DNA of 64,000 nt from Falciphora oryzae (Eukaryota > Ascomycota > Sordariomycetes > Magnaporthales > Magnaporthaceae), in the NCBI GenBank assembly GCA_000733355.1, contig JNVV01000033.1, forward strand, positions 402,228 to 466,227, given 5' to 3'. The notes beneath the pieces were generated by a model. That model was not told the DNA's origin. It saw nothing but the letters and a program-made list of their open reading frames with translations, and made no database searches. Both the position numbers and the translations under genes were made by a program. This document shows, one piece after another, positions 34,903-45,429 of the stretch (positions are counted from its first letter, which is position 1; each line of letters starts with the position of its first letter).

Positions 34903-35039
34903 AGGAAGATCATAGAAACGCCGTCGATATGATTGACGGGCTGAGCCCAAGGTGGGACCCGGCCCCGCCAGACACAGGCCCCCCACCCCTCTGATCCAGC
35001 CCATCCCGATTCATCAATCGACGACGTTCAAGAGCCCAA

Positions 35040-35400
35040 CCGGGAACCTCTAGCGGCAGTACAATATTCATGCGTCTACGACGCATTCTACGAGGTCCAG
35101 AGACGCTCGCTATTCCAGGGAGGGCGGTGCCGTCTACGACTTCCTGCAAAGCTGTTTCTCTACTGGATCGAAGTGCTGAGCTTGTGTGCCGCAATATCTG
35201 ACAGAGCAACTGCCGTCGCGAAGCTGGACAAGCTCCTCAAGGTACGTGTCTCGTTCCCGTCGCCTTTTTCCTTGCTAATCGTATTCTAGACCATTACCGC
35301 CGACTCGGATCTGCTTTCGCTGACGCAAGACGCGTACCGGTTCCTCCTTTACAACGGACATATTGTCAGAAATATACACTATTCTACGTCAGCATGGCGT
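35040..35400 (+). pseudogene. NACHT/WD-type NLR fragment (post-NACHT helical region)
   Basis: Frames read VQYSCVYDAFYE, GGAVYDFLQ and, one frame away, KLFLYWIEVLSLCAAISDRATAVAKLDKLLK. A GT-AG intron (about 35242-35289) follows, then DLLSLTQDAYRFLLYNGHIVRN. This matches the region after the NACHT in fungal NACHT-WD proteins (family: YSCxYWVDHL, GAVxxFLRKKYLYWLEALSLCRSMSEGVxSMAKLE, LVxDARRFIMxxKWAIE). NACHT and WD repeats are absent. It is a short decayed remnant directly beside the Copia-A right flank. Confidence 0.6.
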
Positions 35401-35559
35401 CGTGGAAGCACCACCCCACATGTCCATATTTGGAAGGCGGTCAGAAATTCCGCCAAAGAGGTGACTTCTTCCGCTCCAGCCATGGAGAATGTCTTCAGCC
35501 TCCTCAGAAGCTCCAGGTCCCTCATCACCCAGCAAAGACCCCGTATTCCATCAGGTGGC

Positions 35560-36480
35560 CAGCCGAGAATCTAAGAGAAGCTCTGGGGGCTGCAGTGTGC
35601 CGTCAAATCTCTAGCCAAGAAGAAGCGCGAGGCCGTGGACCGGCTCATGGCCCACTTCTACGCCTTTTTCCACCCCTGGGTCGAGCAGGTGTTCGGCATC
35701 GAGTGCCACGACTGCGACCAGATGGACAGCGGCGAGGGCAACGGGGCGTCTCGAGACGCGCCTTCCTCGGCCGGCCATAACGGCCCCAAGAGGTCCGTCG
35801 CCGGGAGCAAGCGGCAGCAGCGGGACAGCAGCGACGGCGAGGATGGCGGCGACGACGACCCGCACAACGGCAAGGGGGCAACGGTGGCAGTTGCAGAAAC
35901 AACAACAAGCGCGCCAGGCGCGACAACAACGGCCACGGCCAGAAGAAGTTTGCCTGCCCCTATTTCAAGAACGACCCGCACAGGTTCGAGGATAGAAGGG
36001 CTTGCTGCGGGCCGGGGTGGCAGGATATACATCGCATCAAGTAGGTCCAACTTTTCTCTAGATTCAACACGAGGCGAACCGCCTGCTAATGTGAGCCTGT
36101 GATGGAGCAAAAAGGGAGTATCTGTATCGGTACCACAAGCAGCCAGAGTTTATGTGCAACCGCTGCCTGGCACCGTTCGGGACCGTCAAGCAGCTCAAGA
36201 CCCGCCACCGGTCCAAGGAAACCTGCGAGGTCAAGGAGGCCGAGGCGGTCGACATGCGATTCAACCAGGCGCAGGAGAGCCGCCTGCGCAAGAAGTTCAA
36301 GCTGGGAATGACGGACGGCGAGAAGTGGAGGGACATCTGCAAGACGCTCTTCCCGGGCGCGCCCGTCCCGACGAGCCCATGTAAGCAAAACCTCTCCTTG
36401 TCGGGGGCATCCCTGGTGGGCTCCGAACCTCGTTCTTCCTCCCGCAGAACCTGACCCTTTCGTCAACGCGCATGCACCCT
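35560..36480 (+). pseudogene. Fungal C2H2 zinc-finger protein with a frameshift
   Basis: The upstream frame reads KREAVDRLMAHFYAFFHPWVEQV and an acidic, Gly/Ser-rich linker. After a one-base shift within the run of five G at about 35875 it continues QKKFACPYFKNDPHRFEDRRACCGPGWQDIHRIK. A short intron follows (GTAGGT at about 36041; acceptor about 36113), then YLYRYHKQPEFMCNRCLAPFG, RHRSKETCEV and EKWRDICKTLFPGAP. This is the common fungal C2H2 module (FACPYFKxDPxRY, CxGPGWxxxHRxKEHLYRxH, CxRC, KWRDMYxILFP). Apart from the G-run shift and an unclear 3' end it looks nearly intact, so it could be a recent pseudogene or a sequencing error. Confidence 0.65.
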
Positions 36481-36499
36481 GTGTATTCCTTGTCAGAAT

Positions 36500-37276
36500 C
36501 CGCTCCCATCCCGCACAAGTCACTACTCTCCCCCTCCAAACCCAAGCCGAGTTTCTTCTGGTCTGTTAACGGGCTGGCACGGAAAAGACTACGACGACGA
36601 CCGCACTTCCTTGTGTAGACTACCTCGCTTTCTAGGCACCTTGGGCAGTCGATAACAGCCCGCCCAGATAGTTGTCGTTACGCGTGGTCTGTATGGACTC
36701 CGTGTCGCCGAGAGGCATGCTTGACATGTACGTATGTGTCAATGATGGCCTTGAGTTTTGTGTGCTGGCGTCGAGGCGAAGTGCTCGATTAGCGCATTGA
36801 GGTCCGCTCGGGTTCAGGTACGGGCTGGTGGCTGCTGGCTTGAGCTGTTGTGGGCCCCTGAATCGCTTCCAATGGATGTCATGCTGCTGTGGCAGTTTGG
36901 TTAGAGTGACTCCACGTCGGCAAACATGGAGGCATATGTTGCACCACGCGCCCCTGCCTCGCCCTCCGTTCAATCCCGCCTCTGCACCTCGCGAAACGGC
37001 GAGTGTGGATCTGCTTTCTTCCTTCGGGGGAAGTAAAGGAATGCAATTTCAAGGGCCTCCTTCCAAGATCTAACCTACTGACGAGCACGAAAAGCAAGGG
37101 TTCAATCCCCTAGATTCTAAGCGCAGTGCTGGAACTCGGAGCCAGCGCCTCAGTGAGAAACGCCAAGCACTTCACCCCAGATCCGAACCTTTCTCACCTC
37201 AACTCCACGCCGAGCAAAGCTGCGGGGGGTCGCTCTATATACTTGCCGTAAAGCGCGAGAATTATTCGCGGGGAAA
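36500..37276. other. No supported gene
   Basis: Both strands have only short frames. A TTCAATC within AGGGTTCAATCCCCT (about 37098) resembles a tRNA T-arm, but no D-arm or anticodon arm is found upstream. It probably includes the promoter of the decayed oxidoreductase downstream. Confidence 0.55.
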
Positions 37277-37800
37277 ATGGGCGTCCTGTCCTCGCTCGTC
37301 GCCGCCGCCAAGGCGCTCAATGCGCTCGTCGGGGTCCTGCGCGCGCTCGAGGCCGACTACGACGCCATAGCGAAGCGCGCCGCCGCTGCCGCACCCGGGA
37401 CTGGTCGATCTGCAACCCGAGCTCGCCGCCGAGGCCGATGTGGTGATCATCGGGTCGGGCATCACGGCCGCCGCAACCGCGCGCTCGCTGCTCCCGGTGG
37501 CCCAGCAGAACCAGGCGACGCGGCTGAAGCGCGCAACAAGCGACGACGGCGCGGGCGGCGCCGCCGCCGAGTTGGTGCGGTTCCAGCCGCGCCACCTCGC
37601 CGTCCCGGTCGGGCTCCGCGAGTCCGAACGCATCGGCGCGGCCAGGTGCCGCGAGGTCGAGACCGTGGACCTCTTCGTCGACAACACGAAGGTGCTCCGC
37701 CGCGCGCTCGAGGACGTCGAGGCCATAAGGCGGTGGGCGCCCGAGTTTGAGATGCGGACGTGGACCGCCGACGAGGCGCGCCAGGTGTTCTACTGCGGTG
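37277..37800 (+). pseudogene. FAD-dependent oxidoreductase (DAO family) fragment, copy 1
   Basis: An ATG at 37277 opens MGVLSSLVAAAKALNALV. After a frameshift the second frame reads LVDLQPELAAEADVVIIGSGIT, AAATARSLL, ELVRFQPRHLAV, CREVETVDLFVDNTK and RRWAPEFEMRTWTADEARQ. The dinucleotide-binding GxGxxxA/G and the later DAO-family blocks (CREVETVDFFLD, RKWVPEIEVRTWTAEEAR) are clear. The usual middle segment with LEAR and SGATGRNGGH is missing. At about 37800 the sequence passes directly into a vWA relic. Confidence 0.65.
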
Positions 37801-37837
37801 GTAACCTCAACCCCAAGCGCGCCGCGCTCAAAACTGC

Positions 37838-38330
37838 CCCCTGTTATATTATGTTCGGCTTTGGCGGCCCAATAGACGACAGCTCCTCGACCAGGCTCGA
37901 GGGCCGGTGGGATAGCCAGAAGCAACTGGTCAAACGGATCGCCAAAATCACCACCCGCATCCTGCCCGAGGGCGAAGGCGTCGCGCTGCGCTTCATCAAC
38001 CAAAATGTCGACAACTCCTCGAACCTGACCCTCGAGGGAATGGAAGGGATTATGGAATCCATGCAGTGAATGCCCGGGGCAACACCGAAATTGGCACGCA
38101 CTTGAGATCCAAGATTTTTGAGCCGCTCGTTTACGCTAAGCTCGAGAACAAGAGCCTCGGCAGGCCGCTGCTTATTTCCATCATTACGGACGGGGATCTC
38201 GAGCCTGAAGGCAAGTCCCTGCTCGGAAGGACCATCGCAGAGTGTGGCTCCAAGCTGGAAGATGCCGGATACCCCCGCGAAAGCATATGCTCTTGCCCGA
38301 CTCGACTAGCAGACGCTTCCTGCGAAGGAG
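37838..38330 (+). pseudogene. von Willebrand factor A-domain protein fragment
   Basis: The first frame reads YIMFGFGGPIDDSSSTRLEGRW, DSQKQLVKRIAKITTRILPE, VALRFINQNVDNSSNLTLEGM and stops at 38066. The next frame continues GNTEIGTHLRSKIFEPLVYAKL, PLLISIITDGDLEPEGKS and CGSKLEDAGYPRES. This is a fungal vWA protein; the metal-site motif D-x-S-x-S is kept (DDSSS). The single frameshift near 38066 and the missing tail after 38300 mark it as a pseudogene. It is joined to the FAD oxidoreductase relic without a gene boundary. Confidence 0.7.
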
Positions 38331-38990
38331 CCAGCCAGGGATGCGGGAGGCCGATGTACGCCGGTATCAAGGAGTCTTGCAAGACGTGGCCCAGAAGCCG
38401 GAGACAGCGCTGCGTCGGAGCGCGGCGCTCGCCGCCAAATTGGATCCAGATATAACTCTCCTCGCTCGCACTCGAGTGGGGGAAGGGAGCCATATCCAGG
38501 CGGGCTCCACCTTGATGGCCCGGCTGGCACCGCTGGCTCCGAAACATGGGTGGCGCAGGTCTGTCGGGCGCGGGGGGCCGAACTGGCAGGTGACAGGGAG
38601 GCCGGCCTTCAGCGGCGGGAGACGGTACCTTCAGCTGTGCGTCGAAGGCTTCCAGACCCTCGAGATCACCCACATTAACGTGCTTGAGGGAGCTAACGAC
38701 GAGGGCGTGTTCCAGAGCATGCGCGAGGCGTACGCGCTCATCCTGTCGGGGAGGAGCAAGCGGAGGCGTTTCCACGACCACACACAGGAACTGGCGGAAA
38801 ATCCGAGGCTCTTCTTGGGCGGGCGGTACATGGGCGTCCAGGGAGCTGTTGTAAGATTTCTCGACGTACGTCGCTTGAAACGGCAGCAGCTTTGTACCAT
38901 TAGCCCGGGGAAGCCCCACTCCGGTCCGAATGCTGCTACTGGCGGTAGGACAGATGGGCGTGATCCGCCTGCAGTTCTCGTTCGCATCAC
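38331..38990 (+). pseudogene. Unrecognised coding-like fragment
   Basis: A + frame (part of 38242-39003) has coding-like composition: RYLQLCVEGFQTLEITHINVLE, then DEGVFQSMREAYALIL. It loosely resembles an uncharacterised domain common in fungal proteins (FQLCVNxxxxxxTLxxIxV ... FxxIRExY), but I cannot name it. No start, stop or intron structure is convincing. Confidence 0.3.
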
Positions 38991-39120
38991 ATTATATAAT
39001 TGAAACGAAACTTTAAATATGGTGTAAGTTTCCACAACATGTGCTGGGGGTTGCACTTTGCGGCTATTATGGGCTCGCGAGGCAACAGGTTACCGCAGAC
39101 AGATCTTGATAACACCCAAT

Positions 39121-39217
39121 AGTGTCAAGCTTAGGTAGCGTTAGCACGTCATATTCCCCTTGGGAGGCAGGGACTGGTAGATCCCGACTTAATAACGTTA
39201 AATATACTCCTCCTCCT
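39121..39217 (+). repeat. SINE-like retroposon, 5'-truncated copy A
   Basis: Matches the last ~95 bases of the family also seen at 46758-47145, 59592-59928 and 63848-64000. It carries AGTGTCAAGCTTAGGTAGCG, then CCCCTTGGGAGGCAGGGACT, and ends in GTTAAATATACTCCTCCTCC. The 3' end is a short tandem repeat, (CTC)n here rather than (CT)n. The 5' end is truncated relative to the other copies. Confidence 0.75.
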
Positions 39218-40505
39218 CCTCCCGTGCCGAGGTACCTAGCTCCGGGTATCATCGGCTCTTTGGCTGGGCCGATTGGCCCAGCCCTTGGTGCCCAACCTTT
39301 GTGCCCAAGGCAGGGCACCTACTGCATGCACCCTAATCGCCCCATTCATGGTGCCTGGCAACCCCTCCTTCGGGGACCTCCTTGGGGGACCTCGGGGATC
39401 CCCGTGTGACAAACTAGACTGGGGGGTTGCCTGATCCCACTGCTGGAAGAATTCCAACATTTTTCCAAAATGTCCGCCCTTCATATGTTACGTACGATGA
39501 GCAGCGGTACCATCCAGTCTATTACCCTTTTGCCTGCAAATCGAGAAGGTGCTTCATACTAGCAATACCCACCCCACCCTATTGCCTTTCCACTATGAAC
39601 GACGTCGCGACCGGCAGTACCTCATCCAACAACGCAAATGATAATCGCGAAGCATCAAGCGTTGGCGAAGCCCGGAGTCTCTGCTCTCGGTGTCGAGCAT
39701 TGAATCTGTCAGCCGGAGATTACTTCGTACCAGCGGGCTCCTTCGTGCCAGCGGGCGAAAGGGAGAACGGAGACGTTCATGAGCCAATTACCCTAGACAG
39801 GCGACCATGGGACAACATCAAAAATTCAACCGAATGTTCCCTCTGTCAACTACTTTCCTCTGCGATCGAGATAGCCTCAGAGGAGTGGCAGGCCGGAGAG
39901 AGCCCTCTTCACTGCCAATTGATCTCCAAGCGTCTCAGAGGCAGAGGCTTCTCAAACGAGGAGGACACTCGAGTCTTGGAGTTTGTCGCGACGTACAAGT
40001 GGACTGCATCTCGAGGCTCCTTGGTTCCAGTTCAATCCGATGCCTATCCTGGTGCATTTCCTGGGCGACGAATTAAACCAGGCCAGGTTGATATCGACCA
40101 AGTTCGGCGCTGGTTACAACAATGCGAGACCGAACACGGCGGTGCATGCCAGCAGCCCAATACAAGGGAATTTGGCAAGCTAAACGCCGATCTTCTGGTC
40201 ATTGATGTTCAAGCCAGGTGCCTCACGAGACTGGGCGATCGCTGCCGATATGTCGCTCTCAGCTACGTCTGGGGAGGCGTTGACCAAGCGCAAGCAAAAC
40301 TCGACAGCCTACAACGCCTGCTCATCCCTGGCGCCCTGAACGATCTTGGCGACGCAGTTCCACTGACAATCAGAGACGCCATGGAATTTGTGGGGGAGCT
40401 CGGCGAAAGGTATCTCTGGGTCGATGCTTTGTGCATAGTGCAGGACGACTACACAACGAAGCAGCCGATAATCGAGCAAATGCACTGCATTTACTCCAAT
40501 GCCTA

Positions 40506-42363
40506 AGTCAGTGCACCCCCTGTCCGGCCACCCCCCTGTCCGGCCACCTTGCACGGGCCCGATCACCACCCAACCTAGTGCATTCAACTGCTATTTTCTA
40601 CCTCTATTTAACTAACCTCGATACAACTGTATATAGATTCCTGATCAGAATTTTCCGCGCTTTCTGATGATATATTGCTTGCTTCCTCAACTTGCCCCCG
40701 TGCCTTTGCAACGCGCCGGATATCCACAAAGGTCTCGTTGGGATCCGGCGCTACCCTCCTTTTTTTGCGAGGCCGTTGTGCCTCCAATTCGGCCTCCAGC
40801 TGCCTAATTTTTTGCAGAGCCTCAGCTACCTCGAATTCACGCGCCTCGTAGCCTTTTTGGAGCTTCCGGAAGAAAAGTCGGGCCGTGGGGCTTGCCGGAA
40901 GCCGGCCCCTAAAGGCGCTGATTTGGGAGGCAAACTCTCGGCTTTGTTTGGGAGTCTCCCAAGGCACCCGGGACTGCAGTAAAGGGACCGTTGAACGTTG
41001 TTTGGCCCTATTATCCTCTGCAGATTGTTGAATTTGGGCTCGTCGGTCGTTTCGTTGGGAGTTTTCGAGTATAAATCGGCTCGATAGGGGTTTTCGAATA
41101 TTCCGGGGCCAAAGGCCCGATGCCCGCCACCCCGATTTGATTATAGAAGGGGTAAGGGCTTGTGATCTTGCAGAGGCATAGGCTTGTAAAAATTGCCTTT
41201 TTCCGACCACAGTTGAGCAGGTAAATAAAGCCTGGGAGCCGGTTATTTTGCGGTAGGCGTGTTTGAGAGGGCTAAACACGGATAGGTCCAAAGGCTGCAA
41301 AACGTGCGAGGAATGGGGGGGTAAATAAAGAAGATAAACGTTATTCCGGAGGCAAAGATACATAAACTCCTTGGTTATATGGGATCCGTGGCCATCTAGG
41401 ATCAAAAGCCGGGATTCAGGGGTAAGGGGTTGGGTGCACGGAAGGAAGACCTTTTGCAGCCATTCGACAGCCGTGCGATCCGTAGTCCACCCGCTTTTTG
41501 TTGCAGTAAATTGCCATTCCTTAAAAGGACCTTTATCCTCTGGAAACCATTGTTCCTGTACGTATTTTCCTTTGAAAATAATGAGGGGAGGAAGCGAAAC
41601 CCCGGTAGCCGAAATGCACTCGAGAAAACTCGTCCAAGTGCGAGTCCCGGACTCTTTTCTTTGCAAAAGCCGGGTCTCCGCGAGGCCTAAAACGAGCCCG
41701 TTACCCGTTTTGCCCTCCTGGAGGCCCCCCTCGTCGGCGTTGTACGTATTTTCCGGCTTGATCCCGGCCACCTCCGGGACCTCGAAGCGTTGCCACCACT
41801 GCTTTATTACTTCCGTAGTAGCCCCTTTAAAACGGGCCGACTCTATGCGCCGGCCCCTTCCGACCCGGATCTCTAGATATCGGCTTAAAAAGCCACGAAT
41901 CCAATGCTTCCCGAGGGGCTAGGAGGCGCCCCCTTGCCGGAGGATCTCTTGTGCAAAAAACCGGACTTCTGCATGCGTTGGCGGGAGCCCTAAAGAGGCC
42001 TGTATCAAAATCCAGTCCGCTAGGCGCTTCTCCTGCTCAGGGGCTATCCGTTAATAGGGCTCTTGCGACTGCCGGATAGGTAGGGCGCCTCGGAGGCGGT
42101 CTTGTAAGGTTGACCTCGGTACCCCGTAAGCTCTGGCAGCCTTCCGGATTGGGACCTTCGCTTGCACCGCGGCGATAGCCTGTTCGACCTCTCGTTCTAT
42201 ATACTGCTTCTCTGGCATTTCAGCAGTCGAATGCAGCAAAAAGTAAGGAAAACGGATCAAAATTGATGGAATGCCGTAGAATTGAAGTACGCGCGACGAT
42301 CGAGGCTGTGGGGCTGACAGGGTGGCCGGACAGGGGGGTGGCCGGACAGGGGGTGCACTGACT
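40506..42363 (-). mobile_element. Fot/pogo-type (Tc1/mariner superfamily) DNA transposon
   Basis: 1,858 bases with perfect 43-base terminal inverted repeats (40506-40548 and 42321-42363), flanked by TA on both sides (40504-40505 and 42364-42365). The repeats start AGTCAGTGCACC and contain an internal repetition of CCCCCTGTCCGGCCAC. It encodes one pogo-like transposase on the minus strand. Size, TA target and protein all fit fungal Fot1/pogo elements. Confidence 0.95.
40608..42218 (-). pseudogene. Pogo-like transposase with two nonsense codons
   Basis: Minus-strand frame of about 536 codons from MPEKQYIEREVEQAI. A Psq-type helix-turn-helix (IRKAARAYGVPRSTLQDRL) is near the start and a CENP-B-like stretch precedes the DDE_1 domain. 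The catalytic acidic residues all remain: YNADEGG, LLILDGHGSHIT and LQPLDLSVF. The frame is interrupted only by TAA near 42051 and TAG near 41920, both explainable by C-to-T change at Gln or a change at Trp. Lightly RIP-hit; probably unable to make full transposase but mobilisable by another copy. Confidence 0.88.
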
Positions 42364-44178
42364 TATGTAACTCTGATAGCAGCTTCGGGAGACGACTCCA
42401 ATGCAGGACTCCCTGGAGTCTCACCGTCCTCCAGAAAAGTTGACCAGCGTGTCGCCTCGGTAGCCGACGGATTGGCGTTCATATATCCACATCCTTTTTG
42501 GGCCATCAAGAAAGCCGCTTGGGCGACACGAGGCTGGACGTAAGTCCTCCCTGTATAGTTATACATCTTCTATGGCTTCGAGAAATCAACACTAACTACC
42601 TTTCTGCGTTATGCTAACCAACAAGCTAGGTACCAAGAATACTTCTTTTCTACTCGACGCTTGATCTTCATTGACGGTCGGATCTTCTACCAGTGCAACA
42701 CGATTAGGTGGCAAGAAGATGTTGCCCAAGAGCACATTCCACAAGGTCATGTCTGCTTTCAAGGGGACGCAGGCGGAAGACGGCTGGATTGGGAACCTCC
42801 AAGCGTCCATTTCCGGAATAAGCCGGACTGGCAGTGGAACCGTTACCATTATATGTGGTACCTGGAAACATATCTTGACCGCCATCTAAGTCAAGAGACC
42901 GACATCCTTAACGCCTTCGCCGGAATTATCAATAGCGCTTCAAATGACGGCCTACCCACCTTTCACGGGCTAACATTACGATATTTCGGGCTCGACATGC
43001 TCTGGAAGCATTGCAAGTGGGCTCCTCGTCGACCTGGGTTTCCAAGCTGGTCATGGGCAGGGTGGAAAGGACCCGTCGTTATGCCACACAGCCAGGGGCT
43101 CCCATCTGAGGAAGCATGGTTGCAGAGGCAATCCTGGATCCACTGGTACACCTACGATGGAAACCGGCAGTGTTTCCGCCTCCTAGCAACCGGTTATAAA
43201 CCGGACATGGAGGATAAAATAACCGACGAAGAGAACCGGTCAGCTAGCCTACAAAAGACAGCCCGTGAGGCGACCAAGGAAACGAGTACCGATTCGAAAG
43301 ATCCTAGCGACAATGCGTTAATCCCACTCCTAGCTCGGCTGAGCCTTGATGGCTCCGATGAGCCACCAAGTACTCGCCCTGCCCCATTCCCGACTCATTG
43401 TATCCCTACGGTCAATCAATCGACTCTGCTGTTCCGCACGCTTACGGCCTATCTGTCAATATCCGCACTCAAACCAGACGGCCACAAACCCTGCAAACCT
43501 CGCGACGACGTGCTGCAACTCCCTTCCACGCCGAATCTTTACCTCTACACCAACCGTGGAGCCCACATCGGAACAGCGTGGGTTTCGACGGAGGAAATGT
43601 ACAACACCGTTGTTAGAAATGACGAAGGAGGGAGGGATCGTCTCACGGTTGAGATTGCTGTGTTATCTGGACGAGTTTCGGCAGACTGGAGAACCAGGAA
43701 TGAAAACCCTTCAACATGGCAGTATATGATGGAGTTCGCAAGTACTGGTATGCACATTGGAGACGTCATGTGTCGGTACGAGGCTAAGTTAGAGTATGAG
43801 AAGCTGGTTGCGGGTATATATATTGAGATGGCTACGGAGCTTGGAGACGATTCCCAAGGTGCGACCGTCAAAGTCCCTCCGGGCTTCTGGGAACGTCTGG
43901 TGGATCGATCTCGGTTCGAAATCGGGCGGAGTGGTAAATTCCCTGGCCACACCGAGGAAGGGCTGCGACTCATAGTGGAGAGTTTGAAAGCTGGAGGCTC
44001 TGGGATGTCAGCAGGGGATTCTGCGGAACTTTTTCCGGTCTTGCTCATCGGTTACCTGGGGAACGGGGAAAACAGCGGTAGCGGGGGGTTGAAAGAGAGG
44101 ATCGGCATTGGTGAGATACGGGGTGGCGCTTTCGGCTTGCTGGATGGACTTGCTTTCCGGGATGTACTTTTGAGATAG

Positions 44179-44869
44179 GGTAGACAAGGGAGTTGGCGGC
44201 GAGGGGAGCAAGGGTATATCCTGCCATAAGCGTGTATCGAAAACGGGCGTTTGCAGGGGCAGTCTATTCTGCCTGTTGGCTAAAGTTCGACATTGTCCGC
44301 AGGGGAGGGACCTATTCGTAATGGGACGAATCCTATTTGATAGACTGCCCCTCCATCGCCACAGACCCGGATATATCTTTGAGCTTTTCCCAGTCGGGCC
44401 CACCTTGCAATCTTAATAATGTGACGTAGGGCCATGCCGGGGAAAATAAAGGACGCTTGTGCAGCAGCGATGACCCGGAGGATTGGATCAACCCGTTCTT
44501 TCGGCTCTTCACCGGCACCTTCACCTTCAACCCAGCAGCACCCGGATCATAGTCCTAGTCCTGGTCAGCGACAACCCAAGCCACGACCCCAGCGGACACA
44601 TCCTCGACGATGCATCGAGGCCTTGCTCAAAGAGAAGGTCTGCGTCGTTAGCGTCAATGTCGACAAGCTCTACATGATCGCGACCACCGGCGGCGTCATC
44701 CCCTCTGATGCCGACGAGATCAGCGCCGCCAGCAGCTCCATCGACACCGATACGGCCTGGGCTCACCAGAATCAACAGCTACCGTCGCTGCAGGGCAGCG
44801 GTCTGGGCCTAGGCCTGGCAGCCCTCGAGCTCAACTCGCGGGCCATCGCGCTGGCCTGCTCGCCCTGGT
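44179..44869. other. Post-HET intergenic sequence with coding-like debris
   Basis: One + frame (44434-44889) has gene-like composition with Ser/Pro/Gln-rich sequence but no domain. It precedes the P450-like block and might be debris of an unrelated exon or of the P450 5' region. Confidence 0.4.
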
Positions 44870-45170
44870 CCTCGTGCCTGCCGCCGTGAGCTCCCTGTTC
44901 CGCGGCGGCAGCAACCGCAGCAGGCTCCCCGTCGCCAACCCGCCCAGGTCCTTCCAGTTGCGGATCCAGAAGCAGTTCGAGTTCGCCGGGAACGGACTGG
45001 CCGTCGTGAACGAGACCAGTAAGCGCTTCCGCGGGGCGCCTTACCTCGCCATCGACTACTCCGGCACCCTGACCGCACTGCCTTCGGGGCGGTCCAGGAG
45101 GTTCGGAATATTCAAACGCTGAACATTCGGATGGTCTTCTCTGATGTACGCCTCCCTCTTCCTCTCTTCC
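44870..45170 (+). pseudogene. Cytochrome P450 N-terminal fragment
   Basis: Reads VLVPAAVSSLFRGGSNRSRLPVANPP, SFQLRIQKQFEFAGNGLAVVNE, TSKRFRGAPYLAIDY and, after a frameshift, EVRNIQTLNIRMVFSD. It resembles the start of fungal microsomal P450s: a hydrophobic anchor, LPVVNPP, a KxFEFxxNGLxxV segment, FxGxPYxxI and EIRNxxxLSF. The heme-binding region is absent. Family assignment is by pattern memory and moderately sure. Confidence 0.5.
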
Positions 45171-45429
45171 TCTATTTTCTTTCCTTTTCGGCCTTGCCGT
45201 CCTCTACTTTTTTTTCTCGATAATCCTTAATCATTTTCAACTATAAGGCAGGCGGAATAGACGAGATGGTGCTACTCCCGCCGACTGCGGACATGGTCGA
45301 AGTCGATGAGGACCAGTGCGAGGACCTGATCGCGTACCTGTGTCTCGTATCGCCCGCACTGGCGGCGGGCCCCGTATTCGGCCAGACCCTAACGCCAGGC
45401 CTCTAGGTCGCGGCGGGCCACTCGTGTTG

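Larger units (their letters stand above)
39595..44178 (+). pseudogene. HET-domain gene split by a DNA transposon
   Basis: From ATG 39595 the frame has a Cys-containing N-terminus (CSRCRALNLSAGDYF), RYVALSYVWGG at about residue 219, IRDAMEFVGELGERYLWVDALCIVQDD and EQMHCIYSNA, up to 40503. The transposon (40506-42363) follows. The frame then resumes YVTLIAASGDDSNAGLPGV, has an intron (42540-42629), then FPSWSWAGWKGP and the rest to 44178. With one TA retained and the intron removed the parts sum to 878 codons including stop, with no other break. HET proteins drive non-self recognition and cell death. Here the insertion cuts the HET domain, so no full protein is made unless the element leaves. 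Transcription through the insertion probably ends early. Confidence 0.88.

Noticed and set aside
37090..37120. T-arm-like AGGGTTCAATCCCCT suggesting a tRNA gene
   Set aside because: No matching A box, D-arm, anticodon stem or acceptor stem could be folded upstream; probably chance.
37317..38003. 228-codon minus ORF opposite the oxidoreductase and vWA relics
   Set aside because: It is the antisense shadow of GC-rich coding sequence whose + strand carries clear family motifs.
42321..42363. Tandem GGTGGCCGGACAGGGG units as an independent satellite
   Set aside because: They are the terminal inverted repeat of the pogo-like element and match 40506-40548 exactly in inverse orientation.
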